Shown here in pieces: positions 27,665 to 38,538 of a stretch of DNA of 64,000 nucleotides. This DNA is from Ktedonobacter sp. SOSP1-85. Lineage in GTDB: Bacteria; Chloroflexota; Ktedonobacteria; Ktedonobacterales; Ktedonobacteraceae. How positions within the stretch are numbered: position 1 is the stretch's first letter; each line of letters begins with the position of its first letter. The position numbers and the translations under genes are program-made. Under the pieces are notes generated by a model. It saw only the letters and a list, made by a program, of their open reading frames with translations, was not told the origin of the DNA and did not search any database. Location: positions 3,139,501-3,203,500 of the forward strand of contig NZ_BNJI01000001.1 in NCBI RefSeq assembly GCF_016587415.1, read 5' to 3'.

Positions 27665-27830
27665 TCCTACCTGGCCCTGTTGTGTATATGTTACTGTCGA
27701 CATTTCAAGCAAGCGCAAATTATTTAGGCGCGGTATCATCTTTTTACATATAGGATCAGGAAACGGGATATTTCATCTTATCGTTTATGTATGTACAGCC
27801 ACGTCCTGTTTTCTGAAGGGGGATGCCAGA

Positions 27831-29099
27831 ATGGTGAATCGGGAACAAGAAGTTATGGATCGAGTACAAAGCGGGCATGTGAGCACGGGGTCATTGGGGA
27901 ATGTTTTTGAAATGGAAACCTTTAATGAGACTCTTTTAAACGATACGGAAAGTGTCTTTGATATTGAAGCCATTGGTCGTGCTCATCAAGAAGCGACTGG
28001 AAATGCCTCAAGTGCAGCTCTGGGCGCGGAGGGTGAGTCTTTCGATCTGTTTAAATTACAGGACGAAGAGTCTATGGACGCCCTGGACCCAAACAAAGAG
28101 CCGCCAGCAGACTGGGAGCCCAGCCCTGAGGAAATGAACGATGTAGACGCCGAGGTCCTGGCTGATCCCAAGTGGGAGGATTTACAGGATGGTTTCGGTA
28201 TCGTTGTGGCCGACCTGGAAAGCAGCCTGGATGATCCCGTGCGTATGTACCTGCGCGAGATCGGGCGTGTACCCCTGCTGACGGCCAATGAAGAGATTCG
28301 CCTGGCTCAATTGATGGAGCGAGGAAAGGCCGAGCGCCTCAAGCCCGCGCCAAACTATCGCTACATCTCTGAGGGTGAAGAGGCACAGAAACGCCTGACA
28401 GAGGCTAACTTGCGCCTGGTCGTGAGCGTGGCGAAAAAGTACATTGGGCGCGGTATGAACCTGCTGGACCTCATCCAGGAGGGCAATATCGGCCTGATTC
28501 GCGCGGTTGAGAAGTTCGATTATAACAAAGGGTTTAAGTTTAGCACCTACGCGACCTGGTGGATTCGCCAGGCTATTACCCGCGCTATTGCAGACCAGGC
28601 CCGCACGATCCGTATTCCCGTCCACATGGTGGAGACGATCAACCGCCTGATCCGCATTAGCCGTCGCCTGCTGCAAGATCTTGGTCGCGAACCAACCTCG
28701 GAAGAGATCGCCGCTCAGATGGAGATCAGTGCGGAGAAGGTGCGCGAGATCATTAAGGTCAGCCAAGAGCCAGTAAGCCTGGAAACTCCCATCGGCGAGG
28801 AAGATGATAGCCACCTCGGCGACTTTATCGAGGATCATACGGCACTTGCCCCCGCGGACGCCGCGAGCCACCAGCTGTTGAAAGAACAGGTGGAGGATGT
28901 ACTCGATAGCCTGACTGAGCGTGAGCGCAAGGTCTTACAGTTGCGCTTTGGTCTCGATGATGGGCGTAGCCGTACCCTCGAAGAGGTTGGCAAGGAGTTT
29001 CATGTCACGCGCGAGCGCATTCGCCAGATCGAGGCTAAGGCCCTGCGCAAATTACGCCATCCAAGCCGCAGCCGCAAGCTGAAGGATTACCTGGATTAG
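27831..29099 (+). CDS. rpoD: Housekeeping RNA polymerase sigma factor (sigma-70, RpoD/SigA)
   Basis: A 422-residue primary sigma factor. An acidic N-terminal part of about 125 residues stands in place of region 1.1. Region 1.2 follows ([18 protein letters not shown]), then region 2 with [16 protein letters not shown] and [12 protein letters not shown] and the -10 recognition helix [16 protein letters not shown], region 3, and region 4 with [13 protein letters not shown] and [20 protein letters not shown]. The ATG at 27831 follows GAAGGGGGA; the frame stays open upstream to 27570 but overlaps the primase tail and looks non-coding. dnaG followed by rpoD is the classic macromolecular synthesis order. 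Confidence 0.95.
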   Translation: MVNREQEVMDRVQSGHVSTGSLGNVFEMETFNETLLNDTESVFDIEAIGRAHQEATGNASSAALGAEGESFDLFKLQDEESMDALDPNKEPPADWEPSPEEMNDVDAEVLADPKWEDLQDGFGIVVADLESSLDDPVRMYLREIGRVPLLTANEEIRLAQLMERGKAERLKPAPNYRYISEGEEAQKRLTEANLRLVVSVAKKYIGRGMNLLDLIQEGNIGLIRAVEKFDYNKGFKFSTYATWWIRQAITRAIADQARTIRIPVHMVETINRLIRISRRLLQDLGREPTSEEIAAQMEISAEKVREIIKVSQEPVSLETPIGEEDDSHLGDFIEDHTALAPADAASHQLLKEQVEDVLDSLTERERKVLQLRFGLDDGRSRTLEEVGKEFHVTRERIRQIEAKALRKLRHPSRSRKLKDYLD

Positions 29100-29174
29100 T
29101 TGCTTACTTGTTTGCCAGGCTTTGCTACTAGCAGGTGCATCGCGCAGCAAATGGTAGCCAGTTATAGTAATCCA

Positions 29175-29275
29175 CAATGCCACGTGGCCGTATCCACGTG
29201 GTAAGCATTGTTCCCCGATCACTAAAACGATAAGAGGCAGAGACACGTCGTCAGGAATATGCGGCGTGTCTCTGC
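29175..29275. terminator. Two hairpins after rpoD
   Basis: First stem CAATGCCACGTGG with a complementary arm ending at 29210; second stem 29237-29250 with 29262-29275. Neither has a long U-tract; position after rpoD suggests termination. Confidence 0.45.
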
Positions 29276-29379
29276 TTGTCTTGGCCCAGGTCTGACCTAT
29301 CGTTACGACTCATCACTGCGTTCCATATCCACGCGAGCCACAATGTGGCGAGAAGTCCCGTCCAAAGGAATGGCAAACT

Positions 29380-29979
29380 ATGCATGTGAAACGCAATCCT
29401 GAAGCCGAGTTTTTACGTGAAGAGATCGCAAAGGAGCGCGCCGCGCAAAGGCGGCGCGGCCTGCGGGCAATGATAATTTTTTGTGCGACACTCTTCCTCT
29501 GCTCACTGACTACGTTACGCGCGCTCTTTACTCAGCAGCCCCTGGTTGTACCACTTTTCCTCCTCCTTCTCATGGGATTGCTGATCTGGGGCATTTATAA
29601 CGGTATGCGTAACTATCGGACAGGCAAGTTACCTATTGCGACGATAGATATTGAGGAGCGTAGACTCCGGGAGCGCGCCTTCCTCTTTGCCTCGGCCCAG
29701 GGCCAGGTCCCACGCACGTTGGGCCTCCCCAGCCTCATCACAAAGGGCGTGCTTGCGCTTCTCTGCCTGGGTTGGTCGACTGATCTGCTTGTGCTTTATG
29801 GAGTCAGCCAGGGAATCGCCACGTTCGCCATCATTTTCCTCTTTCCCCTGGGAATTCTCCTGGTCAGTGTAACCATTAGAGATTGGCTGAGGCGCCGCAG
29901 GTTGCTACGCGAGAGCGCCGATATTCTCGCTGAACGCCTCATGCTCGGCGAGATCACCGAAGGCCAGGATACAGAATAA
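29380..29979 (+). CDS. Integral membrane protein of unknown function
   Basis: A 199-residue protein I cannot place in a family. A basic start (residues 1-28, many Arg/Lys/Glu) is followed by two hydrophobic segments (about 30-50 and 52-72), a charged middle (TIDIEERRLRERAF) and two more segments (about 113-132 and 138-160), then a basic cytoplasmic tail. It stands alone after rpoD and is followed by strong hairpins. Confidence 0.6.
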   Translation: MHVKRNPEAEFLREEIAKERAAQRRRGLRAMIIFCATLFLCSLTTLRALFTQQPLVVPLFLLLLMGLLIWGIYNGMRNYRTGKLPIATIDIEERRLRERAFLFASAQGQVPRTLGLPSLITKGVLALLCLGWSTDLLVLYGVSQGIATFAIIFLFPLGILLVSVTIRDWLRRRRLLRESADILAERLMLGEITEGQDTE

Positions 29980-29993
29980 TAATTTGCCATTCC

Positions 29994-30140
29994 AAATAAA
30001 AAGTATCTTGCTACTTTTTATTTGAGAGAAAAAGAAGATATATCATTAAGCTATATCATAACCCTGCAAAGCGTCGAGAACACCTTACTACGGTATGCCC
30101 GGCAGGAAGGCTGGCTCTGTCAGCCTTCCTGCCGGGCATA
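29994..30140. terminator. Paired terminators between convergent genes
   Basis: A 12-nt perfect stem (29994-30005 with 30012-30023) gives a U-tract on either strand. A 20-nt perfect stem (30094-30113 with 30121-30140) follows. Together they separate the rightward membrane protein from the leftward MFS gene. Confidence 0.75.
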
Positions 30141-30142
30141 CT

Positions 30143-31399
30143 TTACTTTATGCGAAGCGCTGCAGGCGCTGATGAGTGTAGAAACAGCCAGAAGACAATC
30201 ATGAGTAGTGCCAGGAGAATGACAAAGGGAAGCAGTGCCCAGAGTCCAAGAAGTTGCGCGATATTTCCTGTGAGCCAGGGGAAGAGCGCGGCCCCCATAC
30301 TGCCCAGGCTGGCCAGAAAACCGATGCTGCTGGCCAGGAGACGTGAGGGCACAAGATCTGACATGATAGAGATGGTGGTGGGGAACATTGGCCCCAGGCT
30401 AAAGCCTGCCACGAAGAGTCCAATGGCTGCGCATATCGCCGAGGGGATAAGCCAGACCAGCAGCAAACTACCAGCAAAGCCTCCGAGGCAGATCAGAATC
30501 ACACGTTTTGCGCCCAGGCGCTGTGTCAGGTGAGCCAGCGCAACGCGACCAGCGGTTAAGCCAAACCAGTAGCCACTGACAAGGGTGCCCATAAGCACGA
30601 CGTCTCCATGGCGTTCCTCGGTCAGAAAGCTATAGCTCCAGGCGCCCAGGGTGACCTCCGCGCCGACATAGAAGAGTAGAAAGAGGGCTGCGAACCAGAC
30701 GACACGCAGTTTAAGCGCTTGAACAAGTACATTGCCCTGCCCTTCTTCGTTTGTCCCCTCGACGGGTGCCGTAATGGGGGTATGTCTCAAGATGAGCCAG
30801 AGGCAGAGTATGCCAAGAAGTCCCGCCCCAGCCCACAGCATATAGATCACATTCCAGTTTTGCCTGAGCGCAAAGAGACCTGTCGCCGTGAGAGGTCCCA
30901 GCCAGGCCCCGATGCCATAGAAGGCGTGGAAGTAGTTGAGCAGGGCTGAGCTACGCGGAAGACTGGCGATGAAGGTGTTAAGGCCCGCGTCAAGCATGGC
31001 GATGCCAAAGCCAAGAATCAGGACACAGGGTAAGAGCAAGAAGAAAAATGGTTGTAGGCTGGTAAGCGCTGCTCCCAGGATAAGCAGACCTGCCCCGGTC
31101 ATCAATGCGCGCTCTTTGCCTATCTTCTCGATAATCAGGCCATTGCTAAAGGCCGCGCTGAGATAGCCCAGAGTACTAAATAGAAAGATCAGACTGACTA
31201 CAGAATTATTGAGCGCATAGTGTATGCGCACATGGGGGAGCAGTACGCCAAAGGCACCATCGTTTGCCCCAATGAGCAAAATCAGGAAGAAGGCGATTGC
31301 GATATGTAGGGCGAACGAAGAGGGAGTACGTCTGGTGTTTGGAGTCGTCTGGTCTGTTGAAATCACGCGAATCTTTCCTATCCATTTGTATGTGGCCAC
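30143..31399 (-). CDS. MFS transporter
   Basis: A 418-residue protein with about 12 hydrophobic segments, in the pattern of the major facilitator superfamily. The loop between helices 2 and 3 reads GLIIEKIGKERALMTG, a variant of the MFS motif A. The sequence NYFHAFYGIGAWLGPL resembles the FucP/sugar-MFS branch. It is probably a proton-coupled uptake or efflux carrier; the substrate cannot be told. Single gene, with a terminator pair at its 3' end. Confidence 0.8.
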   Translation of the reverse strand: MATYKWIGKIRVISTDQTTPNTRRTPSSFALHIAIAFFLILLIGANDGAFGVLLPHVRIHYALNNSVVSLIFLFSTLGYLSAAFSNGLIIEKIGKERALMTGAGLLILGAALTSLQPFFFLLLPCVLILGFGIAMLDAGLNTFIASLPRSSALLNYFHAFYGIGAWLGPLTATGLFALRQNWNVIYMLWAGAGLLGILCLWLILRHTPITAPVEGTNEEGQGNVLVQALKLRVVWFAALFLLFYVGAEVTLGAWSYSFLTEERHGDVVLMGTLVSGYWFGLTAGRVALAHLTQRLGAKRVILICLGGFAGSLLLVWLIPSAICAAIGLFVAGFSLGPMFPTTISIMSDLVPSRLLASSIGFLASLGSMGAALFPWLTGNIAQLLGLWALLPFVILLALLMIVFWLFLHSSAPAALRIK

Positions 31400-31496
31400 C
31401 TATGTTTGACGCTATAGATATATGGATTATATCAAACGCCAGGAAGAGGAGATCGCGCAAAAAGATGAGATTGCCAGGGCCAACGCCCTTCTTCTA

Positions 31497-32387
31497 TCAG
31501 GCGGGTTCAAATAAATCATAGAGGCGCTGCGCCAGGCGCAGATCACCGCGAAATCTCATACGTCCCAACACAAGAGCGCGCCGCAGGCTGGACTCTTTTG
31601 TAAAGCAGGAGCACATGGTTTCAGCACCAGGATGCCAGATGGTGAGCGTAGGACGCTCTACATGGCCTTTATCGGCGTATGCCCCCTGTGGTGTGAGCGT
31701 AAGGGTCCACTGGCCACCAGCGGGCCCCTGGATGTCATAGTTGACGGTAGCGTGAAGGTCGCGCTCGCGTTCACGCCAGTACAGAAAGGTGAGCATCTGG
31801 AATAAACGCGTGAGATTACGCTGCAAGAAGTCAGGCACATAGGTGTTCCAGAGTGGAGGTCTGCCCGCCGCTGCCGTAAGCTGCTGAGCATGAATAATGG
31901 CTGGATGGACCAGTTGAGTACCGATGAGTTCAATAATGGTGGGTGGGCGATCAAAAAAGGCAATAGCCGTTGGACGCATCAGGTCGACGTTTGAGAGCAT
32001 AGGGATGAGCTGGGCGGTCTGACGAAGCGCTTGGGCGAGGTGCTCAAGTAGCTGGGTGGGTGGAAGGTAATGTCTCGCCGCGATATCTTCTTTTTGCAAG
32101 GCAGGCAGTTCATAACGGCGCGTCACATTGACGCGAGCAAAGCGCTCACCAGTGAGTGCTTTTTCTATGGCCTGCAAATACAGTTCCGCTGTGGCTGTGA
32201 CATGGGCCAGTGTTTCATGCATTGTCCAGCCTGCCCCATGTTTCTCGGTTGGGCGCGCCCAGCTTTTCGTTGGTACTGCATCCAGGCTCTGGGTAAGTAT
32301 GAGCGCAAGCTGCTCCAGATCGCCCACGAGATGTTCTGGCGCGAAGGCAGGTGTGCTGAGCAGGGGAGAAGGGTGTGCCTGTACCAT
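31497..32387 (-). CDS. DinB-like/SCP2 sterol-transfer domain protein
   Basis: A 296-residue protein with an N-terminal DinB/mycothiol-maleylpyruvate-isomerase-like helical domain (WARPTEKHGAGWTMHETLAHVTATAELYL, with a metal-binding-type His) and a C-terminal SCP2-like domain (VNYDIQGPAGGQWTLTLTPQGAYADKG, PTLTIWHPGAETMCSCF). SCP2 domains bind lipids. The combination is seen in actinobacterial and chloroflexotal thiol-dependent isomerase relatives. No catalytic role can be assigned. Confidence 0.6.
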   Translation of the reverse strand: MVQAHPSPLLSTPAFAPEHLVGDLEQLALILTQSLDAVPTKSWARPTEKHGAGWTMHETLAHVTATAELYLQAIEKALTGERFARVNVTRRYELPALQKEDIAARHYLPPTQLLEHLAQALRQTAQLIPMLSNVDLMRPTAIAFFDRPPTIIELIGTQLVHPAIIHAQQLTAAAGRPPLWNTYVPDFLQRNLTRLFQMLTFLYWRERERDLHATVNYDIQGPAGGQWTLTLTPQGAYADKGHVERPTLTIWHPGAETMCSCFTKESSLRRALVLGRMRFRGDLRLAQRLYDLFEPA

Positions 32388-32439
32388 GTATGACCTCTGT
32401 ATGATGCCTATTTTCGTGATCTTTTACCCGTTCTTGACA

Positions 32440-33015
32440 GAAAAGGGCTTCAGCCCGCCGCAAGCCACGGGGATTCATCCCGTGGTTAGGCGTTTGCGGC
32501 TTTAGCCCTTGCCCTTCCGTTTTTTCTGTACGCGAAAAGAATTGATCAGTAGTACCTTGAGAACTGAATAACGTACGGGTTGCATGGCGAAGGGCCATGC
32601 GTAAAAACGTTACCGCGTTTCCCACTGTCTCAGCTATTTCGACGTGCGAAGGCACGGGTATCCAATCCACGGCTTTAGGAAGTGTCACGTCACCGAACGA
32701 ATAGCGCCAAGGAAAAGCCTCCGACCTGGTGGGTACGTTCCCCAGGAGTGAGCCTCGAAAGAGGCGGGTGTTGCATCTCTCCAGGACGCCGAAAACGAGA
32801 GTTGTGGGCCATCTCTCCCTTCTCGAAAGGCATGAGAGTAACAACGCGCCTGGCACCGCGCAAGAGAGACCATGCATGGATGGATGCATCCTCTCAGCTT
32901 TTCCTCCTCCACTACGATGTACGCCGAGTCGTAGCCACGCTACATTTCTCAGCACATCGCGTATAGAAGAGAGGCGAAAGAAGCCGCGCGACTTCAGTCG
33001 TGGCGGAGTGTCACG
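32440..33015 (-). mobile_element. Decayed IS200/IS605-like element (tnpA and most of tnpB lost)
   Basis: The left border has nested hairpins typical of the right end/omega-RNA of these elements: GGGCT-TC-AGCCC at 32445-32456, then GCCGCAA...TTGCGGC enclosing CCACGGGGATTCATCCCGTGG. The right border has GCGCGACTTCAGTCGTGGC followed by GGAGTGTCACG, like the other end. Between them no intact transposase is left; a leftward frame has a short stretch (AETVGNAVTFLRMALRH) reminiscent of TnpB tails. I read it as an internal-deletion derivative. Family is inferred from hairpin style only. Confidence 0.45.
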
Positions 33016-33138
33016 ATATAACCATCTTAGCATATGAGAGAACATGTGTGTAGAGTGCCGCCCCCAAAAGAATGCAGTCAGGCTCGTCCTCCCAGTGACA
33101 AGCCTGACTGCATTCTGATCGATAAGTTGATTGCTATT
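33016..33138 (-). terminator. Terminator of the gap-pgk-tpi operon
   Basis: A perfect 16-nt stem (33069-33084 with 33101-33116) just after the tpi stop. On the minus strand the 3' arm is followed by TTTTGGGGG. Confidence 0.65.
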
Positions 33139-33948
33139 TTAGTGACGAACCTGGCGGCTGTTGCGGACGATATTGATAAAGTCGGGTTTGAGGCTGGCTC
33201 CGCCGACGAGTGCGCCATCGATGTCTGGATAGGCCATGAATTCGGCGATGTTGTCCGAGGTCACGCTGCCACCGTAGAGGATGCGTACCACTGAGGCGGC
33301 CTCGGCCCCATAGAGCGCCTGGTACTCCTGGCGAATCTGGCGAATAACGTTGTTGGCGATCTCGCCGGTCGCGGCCTTGCCTGTGCCAATGGCCCAGATG
33401 GGTTCATAGGCAATCACGATCTCACGAGCCTGTTCGGACGTGAGATTAGCCAGGCTTGCCCGCATCTGGGTGGTGATAATGTGGGCCGTCTCACCGCTCT
33501 CGTGCTGCTGCTCATTTTCGCCGATGCACACGATGGGCCTGAGTCCATGGCGTAGCGCGGCCAGGGTCTTTTTGTTTACCAGTTCATCGGTCTCACCGAA
33601 ATATGTGCGGCGTTCGGAGTGGCCGAGAATGACGGTCGTGCAAAGCTCATGTACCATATTGGGAGAGAGTTCGCCTGTGAAGGCCCCTTTCTCCTCAAAG
33701 TACATATTCTGGGCGCCAAGCTCTATCTGGGGCGAGCTAGCGGCATCGGGAATATCTAGCACGGCGCGTACCGCTGCCAGGGAGATGGCGGGTGGACAGA
33801 GGATACACAGCGGCGAGCCAGGGGCTTGAAGAGCCTCTGACAGGGCTGGCTGGATCTCCTGCACAAATTTCGCGGCCTCTCGCGGCCCATAATTCATCTT
33901 CCAGTTGCCCGCAATAATGGCGGTACGGCCAGTTGAGGATGCAGTCAT
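33139..33948 (-). CDS. tpiA: Triosephosphate isomerase
   Basis: A 269-residue TIM-barrel enzyme that interconverts dihydroxyacetone phosphate and glyceraldehyde 3-phosphate. Visible active-site parts are GNWKMN (catalytic Lys), ILGHSERR (His), AYEPIWAIGTGKAAT (catalytic Glu, then the flexible loop) and ILYGGSV (phosphate binding). The ATG at 33948 follows AGAGGT; a start nine codons upstream is possible but adds unconserved residues. It is the last gene of a gap-pgk-tpi operon, separated from pgk by a hairpin that may lower its expression. Confidence 0.95.
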   Translation of the reverse strand: MTASSTGRTAIIAGNWKMNYGPREAAKFVQEIQPALSEALQAPGSPLCILCPPAISLAAVRAVLDIPDAASSPQIELGAQNMYFEEKGAFTGELSPNMVHELCTTVILGHSERRTYFGETDELVNKKTLAALRHGLRPIVCIGENEQQHESGETAHIITTQMRASLANLTSEQAREIVIAYEPIWAIGTGKAATGEIANNVIRQIRQEYQALYGAEAASVVRILYGGSVTSDNIAEFMAYPDIDGALVGGASLKPDFINIVRNSRQVRH

Positions 33949-33994
33949 ATAATTTATACCTCTTTGTATAAGCAATTCTAATGATTGTCACACG

Positions 33995-34032
33995 AATAGA
34001 GTCGGATCACATACGTGTGATCCGACTCTATT
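33995..34032. terminator. Hairpin between pgk and tpiA
   Basis: Perfect 17-nt arms (33995-34011 and 34016-34032) with a four-base loop, in the short gap between two co-oriented glycolytic genes. It could attenuate read-through or protect the upstream mRNA end. Confidence 0.55.
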
Positions 34033-34047
34033 ATCATAAACACTGGG

Positions 34048-35241
34048 CTAACGATCTTGCAAGGCTGCTACGCCTGGGAGGGTCTTACCTTCGAGGAATT
34101 CGAGGGAGGCGCCCCCACCCGTGGAGACGTGTGACATCTTCTGCGCGGCCCCGGCCTGCTCGACCGCGGCGGCGGAGTCGCCACCACCAATGATGGTTGT
34201 GGCACCCTCGGCGGTACGACGGCCCAGGATCTCAACCACGGCATTGGTGCCCTTCGCGAAGGCGGGCATCTCAGCCACACCCAGGGTACCATTGAAGATG
34301 ATCGTCTGCGCCGAGGCCAGGGCCTGCGCAAACTGCTCAATAGTCTCGGGTCCGATGTCGAGGATGCGCCAGTCCGTGGGAACCTCCTGGCTCGCCACAA
34401 CCTTTGCATTGGCATCGGGTGCGAAGCGATCTGCGATCACGACATCGCCCGGTAGGAGAAACTCGATACCCCGCTCGCTGGCCTTACGCATAAGATCGCG
34501 CGCTACATCCAGCTTGCTGTCCTCGACGAGCGATTTACCAATCTCCAGGCCCTGGGCCTTGAGGAAGGTGTTCGCCATGCCGCCGCCGATCAGGATCCCA
34601 TCGGCGATGGCGATGAGGCGTTCCAGGACCGCGATCTTGTCGGAGACTTTGGCCCCGCCCACAATGGCTTTAAAGGGGTGGCGTGGGTTCTCCAGCGTAG
34701 AACCAAGATAATTGAGTTCTTTTTCCATCAGAAAGCCAGCGACACCGGGCAGGTAGTGCGTCACGCCCTCGGTTGAAGCGTGGGCGCGATGCGCGGTGCC
34801 AAAGGCGTCGTTGACGTAGAGATCACCCAGTTCCGCCAGCTGGCGCGCGAAGGCTGGATCGTTCTCCTCCTCTTCCTTATGGAAGCGCAGGTTTTCCAGC
34901 AAGAGCACCTCTCCGGGTTGCAGGGCCTGGGCCTCGGAGAGTGCCTCGGCGCCAACGCAGTCCGACGTGGTCTTCACTGGCTGCTGGAGTAGCTCGCTCA
35001 AGCGCTGAGCCACCGGGCGTAAGCGCATGGACTCTACAACCTTCCCTTTGGGGCGGCCCAGATGGGATATCAGAATCAGCGACGCACCATGTTCAAGCAG
35101 GTAACGCAGCGTCGGCAGCGCGGCGGTGATACGGATATCGTCGGTGATTCGCTGGTTCTCGTCCAGGGGTACGTTGAAATCAACGCGCACCAGGACTCGC
35201 TTACCAGCGACATCAATATCACGAATCGTCTTCTTGTTCAT
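34048..35241 (-). CDS. pgk: Phosphoglycerate kinase
   Basis: A 397-residue glycolytic kinase making ATP and 3-phosphoglycerate from 1,3-bisphosphoglycerate. Diagnostic stretches: [13 protein letters not shown] at the start, [22 protein letters not shown], the hinge region [13 protein letters not shown], and the nucleotide-binding [15 protein letters not shown] near the C-terminus. Length is normal. The start codon lies four bases after the gap stop codon, which indicates tight cotranscription. Confidence 0.97.
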   Translation of the reverse strand: MNKKTIRDIDVAGKRVLVRVDFNVPLDENQRITDDIRITAALPTLRYLLEHGASLILISHLGRPKGKVVESMRLRPVAQRLSELLQQPVKTTSDCVGAEALSEAQALQPGEVLLLENLRFHKEEEENDPAFARQLAELGDLYVNDAFGTAHRAHASTEGVTHYLPGVAGFLMEKELNYLGSTLENPRHPFKAIVGGAKVSDKIAVLERLIAIADGILIGGGMANTFLKAQGLEIGKSLVEDSKLDVARDLMRKASERGIEFLLPGDVVIADRFAPDANAKVVASQEVPTDWRILDIGPETIEQFAQALASAQTIIFNGTLGVAEMPAFAKGTNAVVEILGRRTAEGATTIIGGGDSAAAVEQAGAAQKMSHVSTGGGASLEFLEGKTLPGVAALQDR

Positions 35242-35244
35242 GGG

Positions 35245-36758
<1,514 letters not shown>

Positions 36759-38297
36759 TCAAGTAGGAATATTTGGTGTGCTCACGTTGTTCAACGTGGC
36801 ATCGGATGTAGATGCGTCTTTAGAGCCTGTCGGGTTTGTCGAGTCTGCTGCTGGCACAGGAAGAAAGCCGATTGAGAAGCGAATATAGGCATCGGTATAG
36901 CCAAAGCCTGAACCAGGCACGCCCGCGATGCCTGTCTTCTCAAAGAGCGAGAAGGCATCTTCTCCGGGAGCAAGCTTGCTCCAGTTATAGACGGTGGTGT
37001 CATCATCGACATAGATCTCGGCGAAGAGGGGTTGCTGGGTATTGATCTGGCGTAGCTGCTCAATGAAACGCTGGCGGCGCATACGATAGAAGGCGCGCAA
37101 CTTCTCCATTAGCCAGGAGCGTTCGTGTAGGAGACGATAATAGGCCATGAAGCGCAGTTGCCACTCGCCTGGAAGGGAGGCCATGCCATTCGTCCAACTA
37201 GCGGCAATGGTGTTGGCGATAGCTGGATTCGCGCAGGTGACCCAGCCAAAGCGCTCGCCAGTTAGTGTACTGGTCTTTGAGAGGCTGCTAACAAAGAGTG
37301 TGTGCTGGAGAATATCCGTGTCCTGGAAGGCAGACATGCGCTCCCGGTCTAATTCTGGCTGACTGGTGCCGATATAGGCCAGGTCGGCCAGAACCAGGAT
37401 CTCGCGCCCATCCTGCCAGTAGCGATGCAATACATCATAGAGCGAGCGTAGCTCGGCGGCCGTAAAAGAGAAGGCTGTAGGATTATTACTGATGGTCAGG
37501 TAGACAATGCGAATATCTTCATGCTCCTGTAACAAGGCATCGAGCTGGGAGCCCGTCAGTTTGAAGTGATGCTCCTCTGCCGTCTGGAAGCGATGTAGAG
37601 TATAGCCATAGGTACGTGCCTGCCATTCGGGGACGCCAAAGCCTGGCTCAGGGAAGAGAATGCCTATGCCTTCCGTGCTGCATTGCTGAAAGTGGAGGGT
37701 CAGGCCGCGCAGGGTTTTATCGATGCCATCCATTGCGCCCAGGCTGGGGAGAATATGTTCATATGTAACAGGCAGGTTCCAGAGGGTAGCCATCTCGTGT
37801 GCCAGCCAGGAGCGGAGCACGGGATTACCAACGCCATAGATATCATAGATACGCAGATCAAAGCCCTGTTGCAGCAGGAGGCGCTCGCACTCTAGCATCT
37901 GCTCGCGCAGCCAGAGATAGGTCGAGCCGCTGGCGGTATAGCCAGAGGCCAGCTTCTCTCCTGGCAGGGCCACGCCCAGCTCGTCGGCCAGGAGGCGGTA
38001 GTCACGCGAACCGCCAGGCTCACCCTCGCACTCGGTAATCAAGCGCACATTGATATCGCCAATCGTGCGATTGACAATCTCAGATATGATCACCTCTTCT
38101 GAGATATTGTGCTGGCGGCAGGCCTTTTCCAGTTCTGTGACTATCCGTGCCATAATACGAATAGGTCCTGGCCCATCCTGCAAGAGAGGGCGATAATATT
38201 TAATAAGCTGACTGCGCAGTTCGCGCAGAGTAGCTTGTTGTTCTTCCTGAGTCAAAGACGTGTTGGAAAGGTCCACAGAGAGATCGTGGGTAACCAT
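36759..38297 (-). CDS. PLP-dependent aminotransferase, class I/II
   Basis: A 512-residue fold-type I PLP enzyme. Seen are the cofactor region SGSTYLWLRE and NPVLRSWLAHEM, LTISNNPTAFSFT (Asn of the NNP motif), VLADLAYIG (Asp and Tyr contacting PLP) and SSLSKTSTLTGERFGW with the Schiff-base Lys. A C-terminal Arg region (DAYIRFSIGFLP) fits carboxylate binding. It is longer than usual aspartate-type transaminases because of an N-terminal extension of about 95 residues. The ATG at 38297 was chosen because AAGGGAG precedes it; an ATG six codons upstream lies on that site. Substrate unknown. Confidence 0.8.
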   Translation of the reverse strand: MVTHDLSVDLSNTSLTQEEQQATLRELRSQLIKYYRPLLQDGPGPIRIMARIVTELEKACRQHNISEEVIISEIVNRTIGDINVRLITECEGEPGGSRDYRLLADELGVALPGEKLASGYTASGSTYLWLREQMLECERLLLQQGFDLRIYDIYGVGNPVLRSWLAHEMATLWNLPVTYEHILPSLGAMDGIDKTLRGLTLHFQQCSTEGIGILFPEPGFGVPEWQARTYGYTLHRFQTAEEHHFKLTGSQLDALLQEHEDIRIVYLTISNNPTAFSFTAAELRSLYDVLHRYWQDGREILVLADLAYIGTSQPELDRERMSAFQDTDILQHTLFVSSLSKTSTLTGERFGWVTCANPAIANTIAASWTNGMASLPGEWQLRFMAYYRLLHERSWLMEKLRAFYRMRRQRFIEQLRQINTQQPLFAEIYVDDDTTVYNWSKLAPGEDAFSLFEKTGIAGVPGSGFGYTDAYIRFSIGFLPVPAADSTNPTGSKDASTSDATLNNVSTPNIPT

Positions 38298-38497
38298 AAG
38301 ATATACTCCCTTCATACGCGCAACACATGGCGCTTCATCCTGTTAAGGAGCGGTACCATCTTCATTGGTGATACCATCCCTATGAGTGTAGCACATACGC
38401 TGCAGAAGCGACAAGTAGATCTATGAGGCGACAGAAGTAGGCTCGCCCCGCGTTTGTACGAATCGATCTCCATAATTTCCAGCGGAGAAAGCCCTGA

Positions 38498-38513
38498 TGT
38501 TTCACGTGAAACA
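38498..38513. promoter_or_regulatory. parS site 1
   Basis: Exact 16-bp palindrome TGTTTCACGTGAAACA, the ParB-binding consensus. It lies in the leader of the SDR gene, before its ribosome-binding site. Confidence 0.9.
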
Positions 38514-38538
38514 TTTACTAACAAAAAGGAGCGTGGCT

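Noticed and set aside
27570..27830. N-terminal extension of rpoD
   Set aside because: Overlaps the primase C-terminus in another frame and lacks a start with a ribosome-binding site; ATG at 27831 is well supported.
28182..28871. Leftward 229-codon frame opposite rpoD
   Set aside because: Antisense shadow of a well-conserved sigma factor gene.
32215..33045. Leftward 276-codon frame as a gene
   Set aside because: It spans the decayed IS-like element and the antisense of the DinB/SCP2 gene; residues over the end hairpins are low-quality coding.
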